The notes beneath the pieces were generated by a model. It searched no databases. It was not told the DNA's origin and saw only the letters and a list, made by a program, of their open reading frames with translations. Positions 8,440 through 16,359 of a stretch of DNA of 64,000 nucleotides are shown here, piece by piece; the first letter of the stretch is position 1, and each line of letters starts with the position of its first letter. The DNA comes from Alphaproteobacteria bacterium (GTDB lineage Bacteria; Pseudomonadota; Alphaproteobacteria; Bin95), in the NCBI GenBank assembly GCA_020638555.1, contig JACKII010000006.1, positions 1 through 64,000 of the forward strand. Reading direction: 5' to 3'. The position numbers and the translations under genes were made by a program.

Positions 8440-8626
8440 GGCTTTCGGCTTCCATCACCACGAGCACTTGCGACGGCTCGGTGTCGAACATCGAGCCGGG
8501 TGCCAGGCGTTCGAAACTGGCTTTCGCCCGCTCCAGCATGCGGACGGCACGGTCCGCACTTTCCGCCCCGCCCGGATAGCCTTGGCCATCCACCAGCCAG
8601 GCTTTCATTTGATCCTTGTCAATCAT
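8432..8626 (-). CDS. Small protein, possible GatC/AtzG-like amidase partner
   Basis: Protein of 64 residues, largely helical (RAVRMLERAKASFERLAP), ending with an extended tail FDTEPSQVLVV. It starts at an ATG with AGGAGA 5 nt upstream and overlaps the following amidase gene by 8 nt, so translation is likely coupled. GatC and AtzG are small helical proteins with an extended tail that wrap around an amidase-signature subunit. This one has a similar size, position and a short F-x-x-EP motif in the tail. Sequence identity to those families is too low for me to assert homology. It could also be an unrelated small ORF. Confidence 0.6.
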   Translation of the reverse strand: MIDKDQMKAWLVDGQGYPGGAESADRAVRMLERAKASFERLAPGSMFDTEPSQVLVVMEAESHD

Positions 8627-8693
8627 CAGTGTCTCCTGCTCGCTATGGTGTTAGTCTAGGCGGGGATCAGCCGCCATGCCAGGAGGCAACGCC

Positions 8694-9497
8694 ATGCAAG
8701 AACGAGTCCAAGCGCCCATGTCGACCCCCGCAGCCGGGAGCGCCGGATATCCGGTGCGGAATGTTTCCTTCGATGCCCCCTGGGAATGGCTGGGGGCGGG
8801 CTGGCGAGACCTTTGGCGGGTCTGGCCGATATCGCTGGCCTATGGGGCCGTGTTCGCCGTGGTCGCGCTGGCCCTGCTGGTCGGATTGTTCGTCCAGGAC
8901 GGCCAGGCGGTGATCGTGGCGTTGGCGGCGGGATTTCTCCTGCTGGGTCCGATTCTGGCGGTCGGCCTCTATGAGGCCAGCCGGCGGTTGCTGGCGAACG
9001 AACCGGTGACGTTTGGCGCCGTCGCCTTCGTGCGCACGGCCTCGCCCTTGCAGTTGGCCTATCTGGGCGTGGTTCTGACCCTGTTGTTTCTGTTCTGGGT
9101 GAAGTTCGCCATGCTGCTGTTCGCCCTGTTCCTGGGCCAGCAGGCGTTTCCGCCGCTGACGCAGTTGCCGGCGATGCTGTTGCTGACGGTCGATGGCGTC
9201 GGCTTGCTGGTGGTCGGCACGGCGCTGGGGGCGGCTCTCGCGGTCGCCGCGTTTGCGCTGTCGGCCATGAGCGTGCCGCTGCTGATGCACAAGCGGACCG
9301 ACTTTTTCACCGCGATCGCCACCAGCATCAAGGCCCTGACCGTGAACCCGCGCGCCCTGCTGCTTTGGGCCGGCCTGATCGCGGCCCTGATGGTTCTCGG
9401 CATGGCGACCGTGTTCGTCGGCTTCATCATTGCCTTTCCCCTGATCGGCCACGCCACCTGGCACGCCTATCGGGCGGTTGTGGTCACCGACGACTGA
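8694..9497 (+). CDS. DUF2189 family integral membrane protein
   Basis: Membrane protein of about 267 residues of the DUF2189 family. After a hydrophilic N-terminus the conserved segment VRNVSFDAPWEWLGAGWRDLWR appears, followed by about six hydrophobic helices. The family's PLLMHKRTDFFTAIATS loop lies between helices 4 and 5, and the C-terminal WHAYRAVV is typical. Function is unknown; the fold is a polytopic inner-membrane protein. The ATG at 8694 is chosen because AGGAGG lies 7 nt upstream. The first six codons of the longer frame lie before this Shine-Dalgarno. It is divergent from the amidase operon. Confidence 0.82.
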   Translation: MQERVQAPMSTPAAGSAGYPVRNVSFDAPWEWLGAGWRDLWRVWPISLAYGAVFAVVALALLVGLFVQDGQAVIVALAAGFLLLGPILAVGLYEASRRLLANEPVTFGAVAFVRTASPLQLAYLGVVLTLLFLFWVKFAMLLFALFLGQQAFPPLTQLPAMLLLTVDGVGLLVVGTALGAALAVAAFALSAMSVPLLMHKRTDFFTAIATSIKALTVNPRALLLWAGLIAALMVLGMATVFVGFIIAFPLIGHATWHAYRAVVVTDD

Positions 9498-9619
9498 CCG
9501 ACCCCAGCCGAGGACCGGGTGGGGGCTCCGCGACGCTAAACGGATCTTAACCGACGCCCGTCATGTTGGCGGGCGGAGGAGGTCGGCTGGCCCCTTTGCC
9601 TTGGGAAAGGGCGGCTGAC

Positions 9620-9964
9620 ATGGTTGGAAAAGCATGGGTCCTGGGGGGCGTGGCGGCTCTGGTCTGGCTGAATGCCGTCATGGCGGCGCCGCGCGAGGGC
9701 GAGGTAAAGATCGTTTCCAACCCGGTTGCGTGCCTGGAGCTGAATGCTTCCGGCACGATTGTCTACAATCGCTGTGATGAATTTTTGCGCTTTGTCTGGC
9801 GCAATCGCAGCAATTGCACCGAGGGATGCGAGACCGAACTGGTACCCGGCGGCTTTGCCATGGTCAGCGGCCTGAGCGGCTTTCATGTCTATGGCGCCTG
9901 CCGGAGCAGGGAGTTGCCCGCCTGGCTCGGCTGGCGCTACTCCTGCTACCCGCAACCCCGCTGA
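9620..9964 (+). CDS. Small secreted cysteine-rich protein, unrecognised
   Basis: Protein of 114 residues with an N-terminal signal sequence (VGKAWVLGGVAALVWLNAVMAA, cleavage likely after AMAA-like residues). The mature part of about 90 residues contains six cysteines (in ACLE, RCDE, NCTEGC, GACR and SCYP), consistent with up to three disulfides in the periplasm or outside the cell. The internal ATG is preferred because it begins the signal peptide; the longer frame adds 19 residues that do not look like a leader. No family is recognised and no neighbour suggests a role. Confidence 0.6.
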   Translation: MVGKAWVLGGVAALVWLNAVMAAPREGEVKIVSNPVACLELNASGTIVYNRCDEFLRFVWRNRSNCTEGCETELVPGGFAMVSGLSGFHVYGACRSRELPAWLGWRYSCYPQPR

Positions 9965-9997
9965 CCCCGCGGCCTCGGCGCGGCCTGCCGGTCCGGC

Positions 9998-11635
9998 TCA
10001 GACGCTCACCTCGTCGGTGAACGGGCTGATGTCGCGCTCGTCCAGCAATAGGTGCAGCAGGGCCGGCCCTTCGGTGGCCAGGGCCTTGGCGAAGGCCGGC
10101 GCAAAATCCCGGGTGCGCTCGACGCGGAACGACGGCATGCCATAGCCCTCGGCCACCTTGGCGAAGTCCGGGCTTTGCAGGCGGGTGCCGTGCACGCCTT
10201 CCTCGCCATAGCGGCGCTGCTGCGAAACCATGATCGAGCCCCAGGCGCCGTTGTCGCAGAGGATGCAGATCAGCTTGAGGCGGTGTTGCACCGCCGCCAC
10301 CAGTTCCTGGCCGCTCATGAGGAAGCCGCCGTCGCCGACAAAGGCCACCGCCGGCGCGTTCGGCTTGGCCAGGGCGGCGCCGATGCCGCCCGGCGTGGCA
10401 TAGCCCATGGCGCCGGACATCGGCCCGGCCTGGGTGTGGGGGCGGTTGAAGCGGTAATAGCGGTGGACCCAGCGGGCAAAGGTGCCGGAATCGGTCAGGA
10501 TCACCGCATCGTCCGGAACCTGGCTCTGCATCTCGGCGACACAGGCGGCCAGGTCGACCTGGCCGTGAATGTGGATCGTGCCGGGCCGCGCGAACGCATC
10601 GAACGCCGCGTGCAAGCCATTGCGCCAGGCCAGCCGCTCGGGCGAGGGAGCGGCGACCGCCTCCGTCAGCGCCTGTAGCGCCGGGATCACGTCGGCGGCG
10701 GCCGCAACCTCTGCCGCGCCGCGGGCCAGCACCTCACGGTCGGGGAAGACATGGATCAGCGTCTGGTCGGCGCGCGGAATGGTGAATTCCTGGGTGGAGA
10801 TGCCGTCGAGCCGGCAGCCCATGGCGATGATCAGGTCGGCGTCCTCGAACGCCTCGCGCTGGAACGCAACGCGGTTGATCTCCAGATGGCCGAAATAGGC
10901 CGCGTGCTCGTTGGGGAAGGTATCCTGCCGGCGATAGGCAGCGGCCACGGCGACGCCGCTCGCCTCGGCGAATGCGACCAGGGCCGGGGTGGCATCGTCG
11001 ATCGAGATCATCTCGCCGGCGATCAGGACCGGCTTCCTCGCCTGGTTGATGAGCGCCGCGGCCGCGGTCACATCGTCCGGCGCCATGCCGGCGCGCGCAC
11101 GCGGACGGAGCGTCGGCGGCAGGGTGTCGCCGGCATCGCCCTCGGTGATGTCCTTGGGCATGACCACGATCACCGGACCGGGCCGGCCGGCGGTGGTGAG
11201 GGTGACGGCGCGGGCGACGACCTCCGGTATCTGGGCGCTGGTTTCGGGCTCCAGCACCGCCTTGGCGATCTTGCCGAACATCTGGTGGTAGTCGATTTCC
11301 TGAAACGCCTCCCGCCCCTTGGTGGCGGTGGGGACATGGCCGACGAACAGCAACAGCGGCGTCGAATCCTGCGAGGCGGTGTGCACGCCGATGGAGGCGT
11401 TGGTCGCCCCCGGTCCGCGGCTGACAAAGCCCGCCGCCGGCCGGCCGGCAAGCTTGCCGAACGCCTCGGCCGCGAAGGTCACGCCGGACTCGTGCCGCGG
11501 CGTGACCAGCTTGATCGCGTTGCCGGAATTCTGGATCGCGCGGAGGATCGGCAGATAGCTCTCGCCGGGCACGGAAAACGCCGTGTCGACACCGTATTCG
11601 ATCAAAGTCCGGACCAGGGCCTGTCCGCCATCCAT
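9998..11635 (-). CDS. Thiamine diphosphate-dependent enzyme (acetolactate synthase/decarboxylase-like)
   Basis: Protein of 545 residues with the three-domain layout of the ALS/benzoylformate decarboxylase superfamily: an N-terminal pyrimidine-binding domain with the catalytic glutamate in FSVPGESYLP, a central domain (GPVIVVMPKDI...), and a C-terminal pyrophosphate domain with VAFVGDGGFLMSGQEL...CDNGAWG (GDG...N motif). The FAD-binding residues of true acetolactate synthases cannot be judged by eye. No regulatory subunit (ilvN) lies beside it, so it is more likely a catabolic TPP enzyme than the biosynthetic IlvB. The start at 11635 has GAGGAA upstream; the longer frame before it has no family similarity. 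Confidence 0.85.
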   Translation of the reverse strand: MDGGQALVRTLIEYGVDTAFSVPGESYLPILRAIQNSGNAIKLVTPRHESGVTFAAEAFGKLAGRPAAGFVSRGPGATNASIGVHTASQDSTPLLLFVGHVPTATKGREAFQEIDYHQMFGKIAKAVLEPETSAQIPEVVARAVTLTTAGRPGPVIVVMPKDITEGDAGDTLPPTLRPRARAGMAPDDVTAAAALINQARKPVLIAGEMISIDDATPALVAFAEASGVAVAAAYRRQDTFPNEHAAYFGHLEINRVAFQREAFEDADLIIAMGCRLDGISTQEFTIPRADQTLIHVFPDREVLARGAAEVAAAADVIPALQALTEAVAAPSPERLAWRNGLHAAFDAFARPGTIHIHGQVDLAACVAEMQSQVPDDAVILTDSGTFARWVHRYYRFNRPHTQAGPMSGAMGYATPGGIGAALAKPNAPAVAFVGDGGFLMSGQELVAAVQHRLKLICILCDNGAWGSIMVSQQRRYGEEGVHGTRLQSPDFAKVAEGYGMPSFRVERTRDFAPAFAKALATEGPALLHLLLDERDISPFTDEVSV

Positions 11636-11739
11636 GGGGGTGTTCCTCGCGCAAACGGGTATCGGAAATCGGCGACCGTTATAGCGCAGGCCGATGGGCG
11701 ATGGCAGGCGGAAACCGTAACGGGCGGGAAGGGGGGCTC

Positions 11740-12264
11740 CTAGCCGCCCCAGCCCGAGGACCGGGCGCCGAACCCGCCGCGGCTGATGGTCTGGGTACGC
11801 GAACGGGTGGGCTGCGTCGCCCATTCCGGCAGCCGCGCCGTGGAGCCATAGCGGTCGCCGACCGAATAGCCGGTACCGGTGGTCAGCGAGCCCGGCGCCT
11901 GGCGCGTGCGGTAGAGCGGCGCGCTGCCCTGGCTGTAGCTGTCCAATGCGCGCGAGGCGAGAAAGCCCATCATCAGCGGCAACCAAACGCTGCCACCGGA
12001 CGAGTTGCTGTAGCCCTGGCAGTCATTGGCGCCGAACTGGGCGTAACAGTCGTCGCGCGAGGCGAACCGCGGTGCATTCTGCAGATGCTCCTTCAGCGCC
12101 TCCTTGTGCATATCGATGCACTGTTCGGGCGTCAGGTCGCCGGTGTCGATGCAGTTCTTGACGTCGCGATAGACCTTCGCTTCGACCTCCGGGTCATCGC
12201 ACGCTTGCAACAACAGGGCGCTGGCGCCCATCAGGCTGAGCGCAACGGCTTTCGAGCGTTTCAT
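11740..12264 (-). CDS. DUF1190 (YgiB/YjfM-like) lipoprotein
   Basis: Protein of 174 residues with a lipoprotein signal (MKRSKAVALSLMGASALLLQAC, Cys near residue 22). The DUF1190 core follows: Y-D-V-C--TGDLTPEQC, RFASRDDCYAQFG and a G/S/R-rich C-terminus with GYSVGDRYGSTARLPEW and FGARSSGWGG. E. coli relatives are YgiB and YjfM. It is the last gene of a minus-strand group (channel, DUF2491, DUF350, DUF1190) that faces DUF2170 and PspA, the same set as the E. coli yjfIJKLM region. A periplasmic or membrane-anchored role in envelope stress is inferred from this context. Confidence 0.85.
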   Translation of the reverse strand: MKRSKAVALSLMGASALLLQACDDPEVEAKVYRDVKNCIDTGDLTPEQCIDMHKEALKEHLQNAPRFASRDDCYAQFGANDCQGYSNSSGGSVWLPLMMGFLASRALDSYSQGSAPLYRTRQAPGSLTTGTGYSVGDRYGSTARLPEWATQPTRSRTQTISRGGFGARSSGWGG

Positions 12265-12336
12265 CGGCGGAAGCCCTCCTTATGGGCTGACAGACGAGCC
12301 GGGAACCGGGGCATCAACAGGGATATCAACGGGGCA

Positions 12337-12750
12337 TCAATACGTCATGCAGGCGGCGTTCAGCACGCCCGCGGCCAGCGAACCGGCGCCGAGCCAGACA
12401 CCGGCGCTGACCTCGCCGCCGGCGATGCGGGCCGACAGCCGGTCCACGCCCAAGCGCAGCACGAAATAGGCCAGCACCTGCACCACCAGCGCGACCAGGC
12501 CCCAGATGACGCAATCGCCCAGGCTCACCGAATTGGTGATGGCGCTGGCCAACGGAATGACAAAGCCCAAAAGGCTGCCGCTGAAGGCGATGGCGGCGGC
12601 CGGATTGTCGGCACGGATCAACCGCAACTCGTTATGGGCCGTCACGAAGCTGTAGATCACCGCATAGATCAGCGTGAGGATCAGGGCGGCGCCCAGATAC
12701 ATCAGGAAGTTCGGCAAACCGCCGATCGAAGCGGCTATGGAAAAATGCAT
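12337..12750 (-). CDS. DUF350 family membrane protein (YjfL-like)
   Basis: Protein of 137 residues with four hydrophobic helices (LPNFLMYLGAALILTLIYAVIYSF, AAIAFSGSLLGFVIPLASAI, DCVIWGLVALVVQVLAYFVL, VWLGAGSLAAGVLNAACM), the duplicated two-helix layout of DUF350. The YjfL-like motif is the loop with NPAAAIAFSG-LLGF-IPLA. Function is unknown; it is an inner-membrane protein. The ATG at 12750 starts just before the first helix and has AAGGAG 6 nt upstream. It lies between DUF2491 and DUF1190 genes as in the E. coli yjfK-yjfL-yjfM order. Confidence 0.88.
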   Translation of the reverse strand: MHFSIAASIGGLPNFLMYLGAALILTLIYAVIYSFVTAHNELRLIRADNPAAAIAFSGSLLGFVIPLASAITNSVSLGDCVIWGLVALVVQVLAYFVLRLGVDRLSARIAGGEVSAGVWLGAGSLAAGVLNAACMTY

Positions 12751-12811
12751 CGGAAAGGCTCCTTTGCCTTGCGGTTCGGATGGCCGGCAACCGGCTTGGG
12801 GAAAACGCGGG

Positions 12812-13468
12812 TCAGATGATCTTGAACATGCCGGGGTCCAGGTCGACCCCCAGCATGACTTCGACGCTGCGGCCGTCGTCACGCTCTTCGATGGCCAGCA
12901 GCAGATACTCGCCGAAGCCGGGGCCGTTGGGGATCTGGCGGCCGTAGAGCATGACGTCCTGGCCGATGACGGTCACGCTGCCGTCGCCGTCCAGCACCCG
13001 TTCCTGAAAGCGCACCGGCGCGGTCCATCCCGGCTCCTCGGCAAACCAGATGCGTTCGTAGAAGGTGCCGTCGTCGTCCGCCTTGAACGAAGGCAGGCCC
13101 AGGCGCCCGCCGCGCCCCTCCCACTCCTGCCAGGCCCCGCCTTCCGGGTAATAGGAGGTGTAGGGGACGTACAGCGTCACTTCCTTGACATGCGTATCGC
13201 TCTCGCCGCCCACGCACAGGATCTGGAACATGGTGTTGGCGTCGGTGTAGTAGCGGTGCACGAAAGAGCCGTCGCCCAGGTCGACCCGGCCCTTGGCGCT
13301 GATGAACAGGGTGTCGCCCGGCAGTTCGAATTTCAACTGGTCGGCCATCATGCGGAAGCGCAGCGTGTCGACCTCCACCGCCGCGCCGATGCGCAGCCCC
13401 AGCGGGCCGGTCTGAGGGGCTGCCGGCTCGCTGGTGCCGAACAGGCTCTTCAACAGGTTGAGAATCAT
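12812..13468 (-). CDS. DUF2491 family protein (YjfK-like)
   Basis: Soluble protein of 218 residues matching DUF2491, with the conserved middle segment GDGSFVHRYYTDANTMFQILC, then Y-PEGG-WQEWEG and a late DVMLYGR. The family is represented by E. coli YjfK and has no known biochemical function. The first 15 residues (MILNLLKSLFG) form an amphipathic helix that could touch the membrane. The start codon overlaps the stop of the upstream channel gene by 4 nt (ATGA at 13465-13468), which indicates translational coupling. Confidence 0.87.
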   Translation of the reverse strand: MILNLLKSLFGTSEPAAPQTGPLGLRIGAAVEVDTLRFRMMADQLKFELPGDTLFISAKGRVDLGDGSFVHRYYTDANTMFQILCVGGESDTHVKEVTLYVPYTSYYPEGGAWQEWEGRGGRLGLPSFKADDDGTFYERIWFAEEPGWTAPVRFQERVLDGDGSVTVIGQDVMLYGRQIPNGPGFGEYLLLAIEERDDGRSVEVMLGVDLDPGMFKII

Positions 13469-14565
13469 CCGCCGCTTTCTTTCTGCATCGAGGCCCAGTC
13501 CAGGGACGCCGGGTCCAGCCGCCTTGCGGCAATATAATAGATCGTATGCCCCCCTTTGACGACCCGGTCATCCGGCGGGTTGAGCGCCAGCGACTCGTTG
13601 GTGCGGTCCTCCGCAACCCCCAGAACCGTGGCGTGATGGCGTTCCTTCATGGACCGGAAGACAGCGCCGAAGCGCAAGTCGTTGCAGCTCTCCGGCACCG
13701 GCATGCTGTAGAGCGTCGGATCGACCAGGGTCGAGAGCATGGTTTTCGGCACGCGGGAGGACCCGGGGTCGTCCGCGGTCCGCACCAGCAGTTCGATCGA
13801 CATGGGCAACAGGCATTCGGCCCGGGGACAGTGGGATTTCAGCAGGTCGGCCACCACCTCGTCATGGAAGAAGGCGGCAATGTGCAGATTGGGGTTGCGG
13901 GCCGCCACGGCAAGGCCGGCGGCCAGGGTCTCGTTGTCGTCGCGGCCCAGGATAATGGCCCGCCCGGCCGTGACGATGCCGGCGCGGTCCAGCACCTCCG
14001 CGTGGGTCATGGTCTGGCCCCGCACGAAATGGACCTGGTCGGGCATGGGGTTTTCCATGGCCTGGTCCGCCACCAGCACGATTTCCCGGTCGCGGGAATC
14101 GCCGCGCATATAGCTGACCATGCGCCGGGTGGCGTCGCCCGCCCATCCCAGAATCAGGGTGTGGTTCATCAGGTCCCGATAATCGCCGAGCCCACGCATG
14201 CGCCGTCTCCAATAGCCCGAGGCCGATTGCACCACTTTTGCGATGACACTGGTGAAAAGGGCGATCCCGCCCGGCATCACCCAGAACACGGCCACCAGCC
14301 GGCCGAATGTCGTCGCCGGCGAAAGATCGCCATAGCCGACCGTGGTCGATGTCACGATGTAGAAATACCAATACACCGAAGGCGCTGCGATATCATCCGC
14401 CTCGGTCAGGGACATCAACGCCCACGATGTCGTGTAGTGAACCAAGGCGATAACGCCGATGGCCGGCCAGGTGAGCTCGGCAATGTGCCGATAAAGCACC
14501 CGCCCCAGAACGGTGACATACCGGGATGCGGCGCCGCTCCAGGAGGAAGTCGGGTGTGCGGCCAT
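13465..14565 (-). CDS. Potassium channel family protein with RCK/TrkA-N-like domain
   Basis: Protein of about 366 residues. The N-terminal part has two membrane helices around residues 30-50 and 90-115, with the selectivity filter TTVGYGD between them. The cytoplasmic part resembles an RCK/TrkA-N domain: HTLILGWAGDATRRM is a Rossmann-like strand and loop, followed by VRGQTMTHAEVLDRAGI and RAIILG-DDNETL, as in ligand-gated K+ channels. The start at 14565 has AGAAGG 6 nt upstream. A channel gene in this position is absent from the E. coli yjf cluster, so it may be the ion-conducting component of this module (inference). Confidence 0.85.
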   Translation of the reverse strand: MAAHPTSSWSGAASRYVTVLGRVLYRHIAELTWPAIGVIALVHYTTSWALMSLTEADDIAAPSVYWYFYIVTSTTVGYGDLSPATTFGRLVAVFWVMPGGIALFTSVIAKVVQSASGYWRRRMRGLGDYRDLMNHTLILGWAGDATRRMVSYMRGDSRDREIVLVADQAMENPMPDQVHFVRGQTMTHAEVLDRAGIVTAGRAIILGRDDNETLAAGLAVAARNPNLHIAAFFHDEVVADLLKSHCPRAECLLPMSIELLVRTADDPGSSRVPKTMLSTLVDPTLYSMPVPESCNDLRFGAVFRSMKERHHATVLGVAEDRTNESLALNPPDDRVVKGGHTIYYIAARRLDPASLDWASMQKESGG

Positions 14566-14742
14566 ACTCAACCTTCTGTCGGGCGGTATCATAAGAGTTG
14601 CGAATAGCAAAAGATGCTATCATCTAATGCCAGCTTGCATTCGTTGCAGCAATTGTCGCTTTTGTGAAGGGCCGCCCACGGGTGGGGTGGCCAGCCCGCG
14701 GGCCGGAAGCATCCGCTCCCGCCCAGACAACCGGAGATTGTC

Positions 14743-15174
14743 ATGCCCAGTGATATCTGGACGACGGAGAGTTTGTTTCAGGCTCTTCAGACCACCGATG
14801 CCGCCAAACAGGGGGCGATCCGGCTGGAGTTGATCAGCGGTTCCGAAGACAGCATTGCCGCAACCATGGCGGATTTCGGCGATCTCGCCGTCGTCATGAG
14901 CACCGGTGCCGAGCAGATCCTGGCCCAGGTGCTGTTGTGGAAGATCAGCGATCTGAAGGATCCGGCCGCCTTTGCCATTGCGGCGCTGCGGACGCACAAG
15001 CTGATGCCGCTTTCGACCTTCGGCATCACCAAGGGCCCGGACGGCCACGACTATTACGAGTTGTTTGGGGCTCTGTCCGCCAGTTCCAAACTGGAAAATG
15101 TCGTCCTGGAACTGGAGACCCTGGCCGCCAACGCCATCGAGGCCGTCGAGGCCTATGCCGATTACCGCCGCTAA
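14743..15174 (+). CDS. DUF2170 family protein (YjfI-like)
   Basis: Protein of 143 residues matching DUF2170. Typical are the start with W-T-ESLFQAL, the internal L-TFGI--GPDG-DYYELFGALSA segment and the C-terminal helix LETLAANAIEAVEAYADY. E. coli YjfI is the family namesake and sits directly before the PspA homologue YjfJ, as here (27 nt gap). The gene is divergent from the K+ channel group, with a 177 bp shared promoter region. Function is unknown. An accessory role to the neighbouring PspA-family protein is suggested by the conserved pairing. Confidence 0.87.
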   Translation: MPSDIWTTESLFQALQTTDAAKQGAIRLELISGSEDSIAATMADFGDLAVVMSTGAEQILAQVLLWKISDLKDPAAFAIAALRTHKLMPLSTFGITKGPDGHDYYELFGALSASSKLENVVLELETLAANAIEAVEAYADYRR

Positions 15175-15201
15175 GCGCGCCCCAACCGAAGGACCTACCC
15201 C

Positions 15202-15894
15202 ATGGGCATTCTGAGCAAACTCGTCACGGCCGTACGCGGTGGCGCCACCGAAATGGGCGAAGCGATCGTCGACAGCCAGGCGCTGCGCATCCTCGACCAG
15301 GAAATCCGCGATGCCGACAGCGAACTGGTGCAGTCCAAGAACGCGCTGGTCGACCTGATGGCAAAGAAGAAGGTGCTTGACCAGAAGGTCACGGCACTCG
15401 AGCGCCAGAAGAACGAGTACGAGGGCTATGCCTTGCAGGCGCTCAACAAGAATGACGAGGCGCTGGCGATGGACATCGCCAACAAGGTGGCCGAAATCGA
15501 GTCGGAACTGGCCGGCGAAAAGGAGCTGGTGCAGCAATACGCGGCGTCGGAAACCCAGGCCAAGCGGGCCATCCAGGCCGCCGAGGGCAATCTGCGCCGC
15601 CTGAAGCAACAGGTCGATACCGTGAAGGTGACGGACCGGGTGCAGCGCGCCCAGGCCACCATTGCCGAACGCCATTCCGGCGCCGAGTCGAAAATGAACA
15701 CCGCGCTGAGCTCATTGGAGCGGATCAAGGCGCGCCAGACCGAGCAGGCGGCGCGCTTCGAGGCGGCCAAGGAACTGGAGCAGGGGCCGAGCGGCGATCT
15801 GAAATCGCGATTGCAGGCCGCCGGCATCACCGAGGGGGCCTCGTCCGGTGCATCCGTGCTTGCCCGGCTGCGCTCGCAAAAGGCGATTGCATAG
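15202..15894 (+). CDS. PspA/IM30 (Vipp1) family protein, YjfJ-like
   Basis: Protein of 230 residues of the PspA/IM30 superfamily, an ESCRT-III-like coiled-coil protein that binds and repairs the inner membrane. The family start MGILSKLVTAVRGGA is an amphipathic helix. Residues 30-190 are almost continuous heptad-rich helix (DQEIRDADSELVQSK, LERQKNEYEGYALQALNKND). The C-terminus has a short extra helix (SVLARLRSQKAIA). It follows the DUF2170 gene in one operon and ends at a clear intrinsic terminator. Gene order with DUF2491, DUF350 and DUF1190 nearby marks it as the YjfJ rather than the PspABC type. Confidence 0.9.
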   Translation: MGILSKLVTAVRGGATEMGEAIVDSQALRILDQEIRDADSELVQSKNALVDLMAKKKVLDQKVTALERQKNEYEGYALQALNKNDEALAMDIANKVAEIESELAGEKELVQQYAASETQAKRAIQAAEGNLRRLKQQVDTVKVTDRVQRAQATIAERHSGAESKMNTALSSLERIKARQTEQAARFEAAKELEQGPSGDLKSRLQAAGITEGASSGASVLARLRSQKAIA

Positions 15895-15924
15895 AACGGC
15901 TTCGCCCCTTTTTCGAATGGGCGA

Positions 15925-15960
15925 GCGCGCTCCGGAACTTCGGTTCCGGGGCGCTTTTCT
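15925..15960 (+). terminator. Intrinsic terminator of the DUF2170-pspA operon
   Basis: Perfect GC-rich hairpin with arms GCGCTCCGGAAC and GTTCCGGGGCGC-like sequence around a TTCG tetraloop, followed by TTTTCTTT. It lies 31 nt after the pspA-like stop and separates that operon from the cas9 region. Confidence 0.85.
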
Positions 15961-16049
15961 TTGGCGGGGCGGTTGACGCCAGGGTGGTGGCCCAACCCGA
16001 TGCCGGGGCGATAAGGGCGAAAATGGGGCAATTACGACAAGTTTTGGTC

Positions 16050-16077
16050 TTGTTTATGAATTTAAGAAAACTATAAA
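16050..16077 (+). promoter_or_regulatory. Candidate sigma70-type promoter for the cas9 leader
   Basis: TTGTTT at 16050-16055, a 16 nt AT-rich spacer and TATAAA at 16072-16077 form a plausible -35/-10 pair in a locally AT-rich 60 bp stretch, unusual for this GC-rich window. A transcript starting near 16084 would carry about 275 nt of leader before the likely cas9 ATG. The TTG at 16078, which opens the longest frame, would lie upstream of the start site. Confidence 0.5.
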
Positions 16078-16083
16078 TTGTAT

Positions 16084-16359
16084 TTCGGATTCGTTACGGA
16101 ATGGAACAAGCCTGTGGAGAATTCGGCTGCCGGGAGTGTCCTTCGAGACCGCTTGGACGATGAGAGGGCGGGGGACACACTGTCTCCGCAGCGCCGGCCG
16201 GAAGGAGGGATCCCCCCCCGTTCCGATGCCGAAGCGGAGGGGTTACCCTTCGAAGGAAACCTTCTTGACGAGGCGTCCTCCCGTCATTTCCACGATTTTA
16301 AGTTGAATAAAACACCCGAGTACGTCAACTCAAAATCGTACCCGGGTCCGGTCGAGGCA
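16084..16359 (+). ncRNA. Structured leader of cas9; candidate guide/tracr RNA region
   Basis: About 275 nt between the candidate promoter and the likely cas9 ATG, in a stretch of 465 nt without a supported gene. It can be read as codons in the cas9 frame, but the 94 residues have no Cas9-like content. Visible structures are a 7 bp hairpin at 16171-16187 (GGGGACA/TGTCTCC, one G-U) and the interleaved inverted repeats at 16293-16347. An 8-C run lies near 16215. No T-run terminator follows, so the leader would be co-transcribed with cas9. It may hold a tracrRNA or a guide-like RNA, or be an ordinary long 5' UTR. No anti-repeat can be recognised because no CRISPR repeat is in the window. Confidence 0.3.
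16293..16347 (+). repeat. Two interleaved inverted repeats (pseudoknot-like) before cas9
   Basis: Arm A 16293-16306 (CGATTTTAAGTTGA) pairs with 16325-16338 in 13 of 14 positions. Arm B 16314-16324 (ACCCGAGTACG) pairs with 16337-16347 in 10 of 11 positions. B lies in the loop of A, and its partner lies just after A's partner, an A-B-A'-B' order that can form an H-type pseudoknot or switch between two hairpins. The second partner ends 12 nt before the cas9 ATG, so it could control translation or be part of a functional RNA. Confidence 0.65.

Noticed and set aside
16078..16359. N-terminal 94-residue extension of Cas9 from a TTG start
   Set aside because: The residues have no Cas9 character, the TTG lies at the downstream edge of a likely -10 box, and the region has strong inverted repeats. 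The ATG at 16360 gives the usual distance to RuvC-I.
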